From NCBI GenBank assembly GCA_949152475.1, contig OX424556.1:52844451-52908450 (forward strand): a stretch of DNA of 64,000 nt, written 5' to 3'. Origin of the DNA: Terebella lapidaria. Its lineage: Eukaryota > Annelida > Polychaeta > Terebellida > Terebellidae. A program made the translations under genes and the position numbers. Shown here in pieces: positions 46,701 through 58,229 of this stretch (positions are counted from its first letter, which is position 1; each line of letters begins with the position of its first letter). The notes below the pieces were generated by a model that worked only from the letters and a program-made list of their open reading frames with translations, ran no database searches and was not told the DNA's origin.

Positions 46701-49700
46701 TTGTCCAGTAGAGATTTCACAGGTGTAACCGAATAAGTTAACATTATTTTTACTAGTTAAGTCTATTATTGACCACAATAAAAATAGTTAAGACAAGAAA
46801 CATTTATTATTGAGCTCAGCAATTTAAAATTTCTGTCCAGTAGAGATTTCATGGGTGTAACCGGATAAGTTAACATTATTTTTACCAGTAAAGTCAATTT
46901 TTACACCAATTTCAACTTGAAACCAAGTTTGGCACATATTATGAATTAAAATTCAAACTATGGTTAAAAGTTGATCTGGCTCCAATTTCGTCATCTTGAA
47001 ATGTAGTTTTGGTCAACTTTTACTTTGAATTTCAACTTGGAACCAAGTTTGGCACATAGTATGAGTTGAAATATAACTTATAGTGAAAAGTTCGATCTGG
47101 CTCCAATTTAGTCATCTCGCAACTTGGAACCAAGTTTGTCAAATATTCTGAGTTGAAATATAGCTTTAGGTGAAAACTTTTATCTGGCTGTAATTTCGTT
47201 ATTTTTTTCGAACATGTCGAAATGGAAATTCGAATGCAGTGATTTTAGTGGTGATCTTGAATTCGACCTTCAATAAGCTTGAAAGGTTTCACACTCACAA
47301 TGTACATCAGGGATATATTTGGGGCAACAGGGATGATAGGGCTACGGGGAATACACCCAAGTGGTCGTAGGCGACCGGAAGCGTCTAGTTAAGTCTATTA
47401 TTGATCACGATAACTTTTTATGAAAACATTGATCAACTTTTACTTTGAATTTCAACTTGAGACCATGTTTGGCACAAATTATGAGTTAAAATATAATTTA
47501 TGGTGAAAAATTCGATCTGGCTCCATTTTCGTCATCTTGAAATGCAGTTTTGGTCAATTTTTAGTTTGAATTTCAACTTGAAACCAAGTTTGGCACATAT
47601 TATGAGTTAAAATATAACTTATGATGAAAAGTTCGATCTGGCTTCAATTTCTTCATCTTGAAATGCAGTTTTGGTAAACTTTTAGCTTGAATCTCAACTT
47701 GAAACCAAGTTTGGCACATATTATGAGTTAAAATATAACTCATGACGAAAAGTTTGATCTGGCTCCAATTTTGTCATCTTGAAATGCAGTTTTGATTAAC
47801 TTTTACTTTGAATTTCAACTTGAAACCAAGTTTGGCACATATTATGAGTTAAAATATAACTTATGACGAAAAGTTCTATCTGGCTCCAATTTTGTCATCT
47901 TGAAATGCAGTTTTGGTCAACTTTTAGTTTGAATTTCAACTTGAAATCAAGTTGGGCAGGTATTATGAGTTAAAATATAACTCATGACGAAAAGTTTGAT
48001 CTGGCTCCAATTTTGTCATCTTGAAATGCAGTTTTGATTAACTTTTACTTTGAATTTCAACTTGAAACCATGTTTGGCACATACATGTATTACCGTATTC
48101 GCGCGCATACAGTCGCATGTGCGTATATTCGAAGGTGTGCGGATATTTCGAATATACGCACATGTGCTTGTGATTGAAAAAAAAATCAAAATCAAGAAGG
48201 ACAGTAAAAAAATTTTGATCGTAAGATCATCGGTTCCATGTCATGTGCTTGGCTGATTTCACGCAATCGTGACTTCGTCAGTTCGTGTCAATCGCGGCTG
48301 TGTGTCTGTGGCCAATGGATTGCAAACTGTCAAAAAAGTTGTGATGTTGATTGCCTAATTACGGTGAGTGTAATTGACACTTGTGATTTCGTTTGACATC
48401 TTATGATCAGTATGTGTCATTTCTGTTCATGGTTGTGAAATAAATATCTTGAAAAGCCCTTGTTTCGTTCGTGTTTGTGATGTTTGCCTCCCAGCACTGT
48501 CATGAGCTGATTCACATTCCAACCAATCAAAAGTTACCTTTCAAAACGAATCAGCCAATGGTGAAAGGCCAGATATGATGTCATAAAAAACCCCACCAAT
48601 CAGGCAGCCTGTTTCACTTTCTTCTTCCAAGTGACATGTGTTTGAAACAGCAACGACCCAAACAACAAATTTTATTTGTTTCCCGAAGTCCCAACATCTT
48701 CACACAACAATAGATTATACATCATGCACATACACCAACACAAATACTGATGTCTGAATTCATTCGTGCACCAAACCATGTAATTGCAATTGACGAGTCG
48801 GGCGGATTTGACAGTCATGTCGGCCTCTTATGACAGTCAAACTATCTGAGCCTGATCAAAGGGCTTTGCAGTCAACCCCTTATCGAAAACGATCGCACAT
48901 GTGCGTATGTACGAAATATTTTCCAAATAGATGCTTTGCTGTGACGTCACACTGGACGGCAAAATCATGTACAACGTCCAGTGTTTGTCGGTTCTATTGT
49001 GATTTCACTGGGGATTTTGCCGTCCAGTATGGCGTCATAAATAGAGAAGAAAAACGTTATGACGTCACTTGCAAAGCATCTATTATAAGTGGCCTAAAAC
49101 AAGCAAATTTCGGATAAACGCACATGCGACTGTATGCGCGCGAATACGGTATGAGTCGAAATATAACTTATGGTGAGAAGTTCAATCTGGCTCCAATTTC
49201 GACATCTTGAAATGCATTTTTGGTCAAATTTTACTTTGAATTTCAACTTGGAACCAAGCTTGTAAAATATTCTGAGTTGAAATATAAATAGGTGAAAAGA
49301 TTGATCTATCTGTATTTTCGTTATCTTATCAAACATGTCGAATGGAAATTCATATAAAGAGATTTCAGTGGTGATTTTGAATTAGACCTTCAATAACCTC
49401 GGAAAATCAGTGCAGCAATTTTGGCGGGGAAAAGAAAACAGTTGTGACTTGAGATTTAACATTTCTCTGGTAATCTTTTTTAGCCCTTGCTCTAGTTTTT
49501 CACACTTGACAGTGATATATTTGGGGCAACAGAGATGATAGGGCTACGGGGGATACACCCAAGCGGTCGTAGGCGACCGGAAGCGTCTAGTTTCTTTTGA
49601 CACTGCCATCTAGATCTATTGATGATGTGACCAAAGTGTATGAAGGCCTAGTCCGCCTGATGGAGAATCAACAAGTAGACGACCGTCTAATTACTATGTT

Positions 49701-50130
49701 TCATGCGAAGGTAGACGGGGAAAGCGAGGTTGAGGTGCCGAAAGGCTTCATAACACATGCGTCGACAGTCAGGTGCCTGGTGACAACTATCGCCCTTGGC
49801 ATGGGGGTCCAGATTTCGGACATAGATTTTGCTGTACACTGGGGTCCGTCACAGAGTGTGCTTGATTATTGGCAGGAGGTAGGCCGTGGAGGCAGAGATG
49901 GGCGAAAGGCACAGGCAATCTTGTATTTGCCACCATACTCTTGCCATCCCAACAGGGTTGACACCGAAATGTTAACATTACTGCGAGAGTCTAAAGATGT
50001 ATGTGTTCGCAAACTGATTTTGGAACACATGAAAATCACAGATCATGATGAAACTTATGTACCAGGTTCGCATGAAATATGTTGCACAACATGCACTGCA
50101 AGTATTGGGGCAGATGCACAACAGGTGTAA
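40702..50130 (+). CDS. RecQ-like DNA helicase of the transposon, interrupted
   Basis: Exons: 40702-40828, 41125 to about 41170 (cut by a transposon), 43261-43371, 43731-43869, 43992-44159, 44297-44413 and 49614-50130 (stop TAA). Phases agree over the last five. A superfamily 2 helicase, presumably assisting excision or replication of the element. Seen: RecQ Q-motif-like LNLPYDLKQKQMEVV, Walker A VMPTGYGKT, motif Ia VISPLRSLMRDQ, motif II VINEAHC (usual DEAH has Asp; here Asn), motif III SSTATATKK, motif IV IIFCR, motif V TTIALGMGVQISDID and motif VI QEVGRGGRDG. The exon after Walker A runs straight into a mobile element at about 41172, so the exon end is missing. The intron 44414-49613 is almost all Helitron. 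With the Walker B change and the lost exon end, this copy is probably inactive. Confidence 0.85.
41172..42580 (+). mobile_element. Non-autonomous element interrupting the helicase gene
   Basis: It begins TTATCGGCCCTTTGGGCCGATAAGC, a hairpin-forming head like GGTTACCGGACC...GGTCCGATAACC elsewhere in this window. It contains two tandem units of about 460-470 bp (TGGCGGCCATTTT...AATGGGAGCTATGCAGAG...GACCTTCAATGACCTTGAAAGG). The right boundary is uncertain. Confidence 0.5.
41903..42079. mobile_element. Tigger/pogo-like MITE copy 1 (177 bp)
   Basis: Inverted ends CAGTGGTCCCCCTCAGATAA / TTATCTGAGGGGGACCACTG, flanked by TA on both sides (mariner/pogo-type duplication). Identical over 177 bp to 50321-50497. 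Confidence 0.85.
42581..43260. other. Helicase intron remainder, no feature recognised
   Basis: AT-rich. A short inverted repeat pair (GAAACAGTCTATTATGCC near 42975 and GGCACAATAGACTGTTTC near 43091) suggests one more small element of about 130 bp. The missing end of helicase exon 2 may lie here, but I could not locate it in phase. Confidence 0.4.
43534..43711. mobile_element. TA-flanked MITE (178 bp) in a helicase intron
   Basis: Ends CAGTAGATCCTGTGTTAAAG and TTTTAAAACACAGGATCCACTG-like inverted terminal sequence, flanked by TA. Internal GAGACCACC/GGTGGTC repeats. It lies 19 bp upstream of the exon 43731-43869 acceptor, in place of its polypyrimidine tract. Confidence 0.75.
45220..46075 (+). 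repeat. About 130-bp tandem repeats inside the Helitron
   Basis: Units carry GTTAAGTCTATTATTGACC, ACAATAAAAATAGTTAAGAC, GAAATATTTATTATTG and GCTCAACAAGGT. The same repeat occurs at 46600-46900 and 57140-57560. Confidence 0.8.
46083..47388 (+). mobile_element. Nested Helitron-like element, 1.3 kb
   Basis: A|TCCCCCGAACAAAGTTCGG at the 5' end and GGTCGTAGGCGACC + GGAAGCGTCTAG|T at the 3' end. Homologous over its length to 56625-58107. No coding capacity. Confidence 0.7.
47395..48070 (+). repeat. About 118-bp tandem repeats
   Basis: Units with TTTCAACTTGAAACCAAG, TTTGGCACATATTATGAG, TTAAAATATAACTTATG, GATCTGGCTCCAATTT and CATCTTGAAATGCAGTTTTG. Further units at 46900-47170, 49150-49280 and 57570-57950. 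Confidence 0.8.
48093..49149. mobile_element. TA-flanked element with CCGTATTCGCGCGC inverted ends
   Basis: Inverted ends CCGTATTCGCGCGCATACAG and CTGTATGCGCGCGAATACGG (about 37 bp) flanked by TA, inserted in a 118-bp repeat unit. The left end has an extra internal hairpin (ATATTCGAA...TTCGAATAT region). About 1.06 kb, no ORF of note; contains CCAATCAG-type single-copy sequence. Probably a mariner-type non-autonomous element. Confidence 0.75.
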
Positions 50131-50320
50131 GCACCATCTGAGTTGTTAAGGCTGTTGAGTTAGACAGTCATACTTTTGATGAATCTGAATAAATACAAAA
50201 TAAATACCTTTATAGGTCGTTCAAATACTTCTCTTTACATTCGAAAGGTTAATGCAGCCAAATTCAAAAACAATAATATAATTAATTGAGGATTGGAGTT
50301 ACTGTCCATACAATAGATTA

Positions 50321-50497
50321 CAGTGGTCCCCCTCAGATAAGACCTACCCTTTTGCCACAAAATTAAGGTCCTATCTAAGGGGATGTCTTATTAGAGGGGT
50401 TCATTTACATGTTAAAGTCATTCTAGCGCCACAAGAAAAAGTCTTTACAGAGGGGGAAGTCTTTCTTGAGGGGGGTCTTATCTGAGGGGGACCACTG
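50321..50497. mobile_element. Tigger/pogo-like MITE copy 2 (177 bp)
   Basis: Identical to 41903-42079, TA-flanked. It sits between the convergent stops of the helicase (50130) and the transposase (50516), 19 bp from the latter. Confidence 0.85.
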
Positions 50498-50515
50498 TAG
50501 TCCTTTTAGAGGACT

Positions 50516-53500
50516 TTAGGAGTCGGATCTTTCCAACTGCCTCTGTAACATTCGCTCTTCTCTGCGTTTCCAAAAGTCGAGCTTACTGTTGAGTGCACAG
50601 ATGTGGCGACCGAGTTTAACAGGATCATAGACTTCCCTGTCACGAGTGAACTGTGGAAAGGCCTCATGTTCCCTTGGAGGACAGTATTCGAACAGTGCTT
50701 TGCTCGAGAAGAGACGGATCATTTTCATGACATCTTTTTCGTGCGATCGGGACCTGTGATAGGTCACTGGTGAAGAACCGAATAGCGAGAGAAAGGACCT
50801 TTGGAACTGGAGAGAGAAAGATCCGGTCATTTTGCTACACCTTTCCAGTTGTTTAGCCGTGTCATTTCCTCTGGAGTTGAACAAAAGTGCTGCAACGTAA
50901 TGCATACATATTCAATAACTGGACATATTAACAGTAATGCGTGAAATGTCAAAAGGATAAAAATATTCAGATATTAAATGTCATCTACCCTTGAATTCTT
51001 TATTGAGGAACTCGTTCACCAGATCGAGTGGCAAATTGTGCCCGGAGCCTCCACTTAGATTTGCTACTCTTTTCCAGATAAGTTCGTGGCGAAGCCGTTC
51101 ATCCACAAATCCAGCAACATCTAAAAGAAAGAAACATAATAATATCATTTTTACAGTGCTATTGTTTCAAATCAAAGAACCCTCATTCTATTTCATGTAA
51201 ATGAAATAATACACACTGCACAGTAGCTGATGTCCAATGATGAAGTACTTCGGATGATTCATTTTCCAGAAGTAGGGTAGGTAGCACTTCCACATACTTA
51301 TGAGCCCTGGACCGTCTGCTTCTCGGATCACATCTCTGTTTGCCAAGTGCAAGAGTCCTCGTTCAAGCACAGCCAAAGAATATTCCAGGACATGATCGTC
51401 TGTTTCCTGTGCAGTTGGCAGCTGTCACTACAAAACCAGTTTGCAGGATCTGCAGATACACGTGAATGTACCATTATATCAGATCATCAGCACATTTGAA
51501 GTACAGTGTTTCAATGGCAATTAACTGATAGGTTTGAACGAAAAAAAAATTTGGACATGAGTCCATTGAGTCCATGGGTGAACGGGTATCATTCGTCTGA
51601 AATATAGTGAAAGAAGTACAATAGTATTAACAAGAACTACAGTAGAATTTCATAATGTACCTGAATTCCTGCCAATTCCAACACAAGAGCGATGGTAATA
51701 CTCGTGATGTCGACAATCATCACCCAAGGAACACCGTATCATCCCGTCCAAACAGTCGTCTGCCCCTCTGCGTTGATGGCACCAACAGTAGTTGAGGGAA
51801 AGGTTACGCCTGCAGACATCGCCACAGAACCACAGATGGTCCGGTACAGATGTCAGTGGCGGGTCAAAGCAATCCAAGTGGAACCGTTTTTCCTGACAAC
51901 GGGTGCTGCTACACTGCACCATTTCTCCTCCCTTGTCTGAAATACATGTATCATATCACAATTACATACCGGTATCCTAACTCGTGAATGGGAGTCTGAC
52001 AACATGATACATGTGTATTTGGGACCACATTTCTGATTCGACTCTTGCTCAACTGAGTTGATTGTCAAAATTTTATATCATAGGTTTTAAATTGTTCACC
52101 TTATTTACCTATCACCAGAATACTCATGATACCGGTACCATGAAAAATAGTATTCTCTAGGGGACAGCAACTTTTCATATGAATACATGTAGTACCTTCT
52201 CTGCAAGTACAGTAGGGAAAGCAATTTTTGGTATCAACGTCCGATGGCTTTACAGCAGCAGCGGTAATGCGAATTCCTTCGTCAGACACGGCCGAGGAGG
52301 CTTGTTGGGCGATCTTGGCAGAGGCAATTTTCAGCCATTGCAGCTGGGAAGGGACATCATCTGGGAAGTCTAGTAAGGGGTCATCTACAGTGGACATATG
52401 CTGCTGGGCAAGGAATGCTAGCACTGTGAACCCCTCGGTAACAAACTGAGAAAAAAACAACATCCAACAATAAGTTCAAATTACGGCATAGGTAACATGC
52501 AATGTAGAATGCAATGACACCACTAATATAGCGAAAAGTTGTAGCACAAAAATTAACACGACATCGAATTGAACATGTCTTTTGCATTGCATCACTTGTG
52601 GATTCAATGGAGTATACCTCTATGAAATCCCAAATGTGTTGGAAATTGTGCATCACTCGGTGTGGTTGCATCGACCTGAATATGTGTAACAAATGTTATT
52701 TAATTTTATTTTGGGTGTAATCACTGAAAATCAATACTTGCAATATTGGCATATATACAGTGTAGATAATGTAGGGATACCTATGCTTGAACAGGACTTT
52801 TATCTGTGCTAGTGTGCCAAATTCTGCAATACTGGAGTCGGTAAACAACAATTTCATGGTGTCCTAAAACAGAATAGTAATTTAGAGATATTTCCATCAG
52901 CATCACAAATGTATTATATTAATTGCATTTGACTCTATTCTTGAGGCATTCCTTTTACTGAAATACTAGTCTACCTGAAGCATGACTCCTTCACGGTGAA
53001 ACTCTTGCGGAGCTTCCTGCAGACCCTTCAGTCGCAGAGGAGGACTTGACGCCTCAATACGTGCATGCTGAGCATGAGTCATCCTCTCCACACTCAGTTG
53101 GTCCCCATTACACGCCAACAGATGCAACGTACCATCTTTCTTGACAGGCACATACTGGTGGAGGTCATCCATTATGTCTATGACTCCTCCCGTAGATGAG
53201 GGATCAGCTGACTTGGCTCCAAGGCTGAACACTTGACTCCTCTGAGCAGACTCCTTACTGAAAGCATGTGGTTGGTGGGCACATACCTTGCTCTGCAGAG
53301 GCTTCAGTTGTGAGACATACCTGATGATGACATGGAATTTCATTGTGAAAAACGTAACGGAATAAAAGTAACAAAGAGTATCTCCAAGTTTGCTTGAAAC
53401 ATACACACAATATAGGAACGGTTATTGTTTTTACCTAGTCAGTATGTGCTGTATCACAAGTGACTTTCGATCTTCCAAAAAATCCCAGTCAGCCCGTGTG

Positions 53501-55757
53501 GGGAGAATGGCGGTTGGATCGATTGAAGCTGCCGCCACTGTACGGGTGTCCAGAAGATGCATAGATGGAGTCCTATGAATTACGGCATATGACAGAGCCA
53601 TCATCAGAAACTTGCCAGAATCTTCGGGTGACTGATGTTTGCGATGCAGCATCTTCTGATTGTCCCATCCCAAACTATATCCACTGCAGAAAAAAAATCG
53701 AAATACTAAATATGTGGAAAATGTGTAGTGTCCGCAATCACATAGTCTATAATTATACTTCTATTCAGTAGATACAACCGTTGCATACACAAAAACATTT
53801 ATTGGCCTTAAATACACTTTTCGTTCAGTTTTATGAAACGTTTCTTTTAGCTTTCGGACACTGTCTAAAAGTATTTGTTGTCAATTTGTTGTGCACCAAA
53901 ACTTGTTAGGCAATCGTACCATTTCTTGTCCGGTACATTGAACGTCAGACGACGTTGCTGTTGTCTCTGCTGGGACTGGGGAACGGCAACAGGCATCTCC
54001 TACACGTAAATGTACAGAATAAAACTACCAAAAAAATCTTCTTTCTGGCATCCTTAACGTCATAGTCGTGATGAACTATGATTTTGTCAACGAGGCCGTG
54101 TGCGGTTTGTTTGGAAGTGGACAATCCCATATAGTTCAGGGTGCGGAAAATGTGGTAGCTGCAGCCTTGTATCCACATTTCAACACCAAGAGTCTGTTGC
54201 AAAAACTTGTAGCGACTGGGGGCATAGGAGTGTAGGAACAGACTAACAGCAATGACGAACCGACAGTCTGCAGCCAACTCACACTCTTGATCGGAAAGTC
54301 TCCTATGTGAACGACAATGTATGCGATATACTTCTCACCGACGACTCCATCTTTCATGATCCCGTAATTGAGTCATTAGGAGTGTAAGCATTTGCAAATT
54401 CTGAAGCTAAGAGTAATAACTACATGTATATATATATATGTTTACCTTTTTTTTCTTCCTTCTCCGGTGCTGACACCTGTTCGGATTTGTGACTTCGGTG
54501 GAATAAGCACAGACAAAACTTGAGGAGTCACAGGCATCTTCTCTTCACACTCATTTTTTATGTCACTCCAATGTAACTCTTCAACATTTTTCCCGCTTGT
54601 TTGCTTAATATAAACAATGTATTTCACCAACAATCTGACATAGAAAATACCCTAAAATTCTTAATAATAATATACCGGGCCCGTGAAATGATTGGGGGTG
54701 TCCAACAATTGACTAATAATAACTGGCTTTATTCATATTATCCACTACAAATGTGCGAAACTAATATAAACTATAAGAAACAAAGTACACTTTGTTTACT
54801 GTTTTTGTGTGTGTGTGTTCCCAAGTATTTGTTATGTAGCAATCACATACCGGGATGATCCTTTTTTCATAATTGTTTCAATATATGATTGACCAACGTC
54901 AATCTAACTGTGGATTTATCGAAGTATATGCGACTCCTTACACCGGGACAGTATTACCACACCTTGTCAGCGACCGAATTTGCCTCTCCTGTGGAGCTCT
55001 TTTCCTACTGATGCTTTTCAGCTCTTTCTGTACAGTTCTTATACTATGTTGCCGAATTGCTCTCGCTGCACTTGGAGATTCATCTACCAGGAGAGCCACT
55101 GCCTTGTCATAGTGGCTCTCCTCTAAGTACTTCACGACAGTCCTTTTCCAGGAGACGGTAGGTATGCATCCCCGTTGGACATCAGTATCATTCGCAAACG
55201 GCAGTTCGTCCAGTTCAGTTGACCCTGCGGGTGTCTCAGCAGGCGGCAGTGTGTTGGCAGGAGTACTGGGTACAAACTTTTTAACCAACCGTTTGGGAGT
55301 TCGGGGGCCATCCCAAGATCTAATCTTTTACGATTTGCACATGCCTGAGGATGAAAGTTGCAACAGGCTTATACATGGCGTTTGCACAAAATACTTGTAT
55401 ACCATTAATAGATATAATTTGTAGATCTAATTGCGATAAATGCATGTGCAAAATTTTACTATCCCGAGCCCCATTCTGAACCACTGAAAACGGAACTGGC
55501 CAACATTCACAAAAACGTTGCACACTGCTAATCACAAGTGAACCAGACATATATTCGCCGGTCTTTACCAAAGTCTTCTTTCTCAGAAGTCTCACGCAGC
55601 TGCCGCAGATGAAACTTTCGGTGGTGAGACTCTTTTTGGGAAACACTTGTTTCACGGTGTATGGGGAAGTCAATGTTCCCAGGCGATATTTATCCAGACC
55701 CTTCGACCTGCCTTTCTTGGGGAATAATTCTTCACACGAGGGACATTGTGAAGCCAT
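50516..55757 (-). CDS. Transposase-like protein with Cys-rich N-terminus, DUF6589-like core and two PHD fingers (14 exons, frameshifted)
   Basis: Minus-strand exons (high to low): 55757-55569, 55319-54963, 54634-54446, 54302-54029, 53999-53920, 53683-53435, 53320-52975, 52863-52781, 52675-52618, 52445-52196, 51936-51661, 51449-51217, 51120-50989 and 50889-50516; about 1030 codons. Phases agree from exon 2 to 11 and 13 to 14. The exon 1-2 join is out of phase (donor or a microexon missed). Seen: CPSCEELFPKKGRSKGLD...ICGSCVRLL (zinc ribbon-like); a helical region (LSDQECELAADCRFVIAV...LGVEMWIQGCSYHIFRTLN); CNGDQLSVERMTHAQ with EFHREG (a putative catalytic Asp); MHNFQHIWDFIE. Then PHD finger 1 (CTCRED...CSSTRC...HLDCF...WFCGDVC) and PHD finger 2 (CWCH...MIRCS...YYHRSC...WFCSDSC). 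Then DVIREADGPGLISMWK, SGGSGHNLPLDLVNEFLNKE and a basic C-terminus. Exon 12 is one base short between WFCSDSC and the following module: a frameshift, so this copy is likely dead. DUF6589/Academ assignment is from memory. Confidence 0.75.
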
Positions 55758-56624
55758 TCCTGTGGTGAATTTATATAATATATGTACAATATACAGTTAA
55801 AAATAACATGTGAACGTTTTTTTTTTTCATTTCCCATTACGTAAACAAAGGCAAGTCACCACACAGAGAACCATAATATTAAAGACCTAGTAGCATGCCC
55901 ATGAAAATGCTTTTCATTTAGTTCATTATGAATAGTTATCTGTAAATTCGAACGAATTTTACAAATACAATCAATGGGTTTCGAGATATTGAATCAAATA
56001 GGCACTCCTTCCATAAATTGCCGAAGATTTTGATCACGATTTTAGTATGGGTCACGTGGTTTGTGACGTCATTTGAGGCAGTACTGAAAGTACATGTAGC
56101 CAGCAAGGTAAACTGCCTGTCGCATATTCATTCTCGTTGTGTATGTCTGACAATTCAAGTGAACACGCGAGATAGTTGGAATACTGCATTTTCTTGTCTT
56201 GATATTTAGAATCAGTACTATTCATTCTCCCAGAAGGGAGGTTTGTTGACCTGCAAGATGTCCAGTATTTGTTGGTTTTCACGTGTTTTCGTTTGAATCT
56301 CATGCATTTTGGAGTGGTTTTCTATCTTTGAGCTGACCGCCAAAATTACGTGTTTTACGTTTTTGGCCAGCCATCAAAGCACATTTTGCCTCAACTGACG
56401 TCACAATTACGGAAACTGCCGAAGCTATTTTTTTCATCGGCATGAGAAGGCGATTGCAATACTGGCTCAATATACTCGATTATATGTCGCTGTTATTGAT
56501 TACCAATTAACGCGAACATCTTTTTTATCACCAAATGTTCACAATGCCTTTATCTGAACAGGAATAAAACCATATAATGGTACCTTGCTACTATGACTTT
56601 AATACTAGGAGATTTATCATTGTA
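55758..56624. other. Upstream region of the transposase gene, no feature recognised
   Basis: AT-rich sequence of about 870 bases between the transposase start and a Helitron insertion. It should hold the transposase promoter, but no clear TATA or known box was identified. No ORF of note. Confidence 0.4.
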
Positions 56625-58107
56625 TCCCCCGAACAAAGTTCGGCGGATACTATGGATTTACGATCGTCGCGCCGCCGCCGCCGCCGCCGCGTCCGCGTCC
56701 GCAGACACTTTCTTGTGAACGCGCTGCAGGTTGCAAATATGAACCGATTTTGATAATATTTTATATGGACATGGTGAGATCTGGACACCTATCGATTTTG
56801 GTTGCCATAGCAACCAAAATAGCCGATTGGCGTAACATTTTGTGCTCAAATGAGCCTGTTTAACACACATGGGTTGTGAACGCTCTACAGGTGGGAGTTT
56901 TCAATGAATGATGATGAAATCGCACAGGCTCAATGAGAAAGATCATCACACGAAACCTATTGTTTTTCAGAATGATCAAATAAATATTAATAAGTTTGAG
57001 AGGTTAACTTATTACGACAATTAAAATACCTACTTTGACATGTGTGATCACTCCAATAACCTGTACTATGAAAGCAAATTGCACTGGATTCTTGTTCAGA
57101 ATACAGAACTGATGTTTTTGGTGAAAAAAGAACAATATTACTGAATAAGTTAACATTGCTTTTACTAGTTAAGTCTATTATTGACCACAATAAAAATAGT
57201 TAAGACGAGAAACATTTATTATTGAGCTCAACAAGGTAAAGGTTTTGTCCAGTAGAGACTTCACAGGTGTAACCGAATAAGTTAACATTATTTTTACTAG
57301 TTAAGTCTATTATTGGCCACAATAAAAATAGTTAAGACAAGAAACATTTATTATTGGGCTCAACAAGGTAAAGCTTCTGTGCAGTAGAGATTTCATGGCT
57401 GTAGCCGAATAAGTTAACATCAGGTTTACTAGTTAGGTCTATTATTGACCTCAAGAAAAATAGTTAAGACAAGAAACATTTATTATTGAACTCAACAATT
57501 TAAAAGTTTTGTCCAGTAGAGATTTCATTGGTGTAACCGGATAAGTTAACATTATTTTTACCAGTAAAGTCAATTTTTACTTCGAATTTCAACTTGGAAC
57601 CAAGTTTGGCACATATTATGAATTAAAATATAATTTATGGTGAAAAGATCGATCTGGCTCCAATTTCATCATCTTGAAATGCAGTTTTGGTAAACTTTTA
57701 CTTGAATTTCAGCTTGAAACCAAGTTTGGCACATATTATGAATTAAAATTTAAATTATAATGAAAAGTTGATCTGGCTCCAATTTCGTCATCTTGAAATG
57801 TAGTTTTGGTCAACTTTTACTTTGAATTTCAACTTTGAACATAGTATGAGTTGTTTGGCGCATAGTATGAGTTGAAATATAACTTATAGTGAAAAGTTCG
57901 ATCTGGCTCCAATTTAGTCATCTCGCAACTTAGTTGCGAACCAAGTTGCGAATGCAGTGATTTTAGTGGTGATCTTGAATTCGACCTTCAAAAGTGTCTG
58001 AAAGGTTTCACACTCACAATGTACATCAGCGATATATTTGGAGCAACAGGGATGATAGGGCTACGGGGGATACACCCAAGCGGTCGTAGGCGACCGGAAG
58101 CGTCTAG
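56625..58107 (+). mobile_element. Helitron-like element, 1.48 kb
   Basis: 5' end A|TCCCCCGAACAAAGTTCGG, then a GCC trinucleotide run (56669-56690). 3' end GGTCGTAGGCGACC + GGAAGCGTCTAG|T. Homologous to 46083-47388. It lies 122 bp inside the right inverted repeat of the big transposon. Confidence 0.7.
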
Positions 58108-58229
58108 TTTTAAAGGATTTCATTTTGCATTGTGTATTTAATGTGTGCGTGTGTATTATATGATTCATGTAACCTTCGTATACATATGTACATGTATCAC
58201 ACAAAAAAATAATGTCAACACGAATAATA

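Larger units (their letters stand above)
44552..49590 (+). mobile_element. Composite Helitron-like element in the helicase intron
   Basis: 5' end A|TCCCCCGAACAAAGTTCGG (hairpin CCGAAC-AAA-GTTCGG); 3' end hairpin GGTCG-TAGG-CGACC, then GGAAGCGTCTAG|T at 49590. Another full Helitron (46083-47388) and a TA-flanked element (48093-49149) are nested inside. The insertion stops 23 bp before helicase exon 49614. Non-coding. Pairing of this 5' end with this 3' end is inferred from nesting. Confidence 0.6.
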
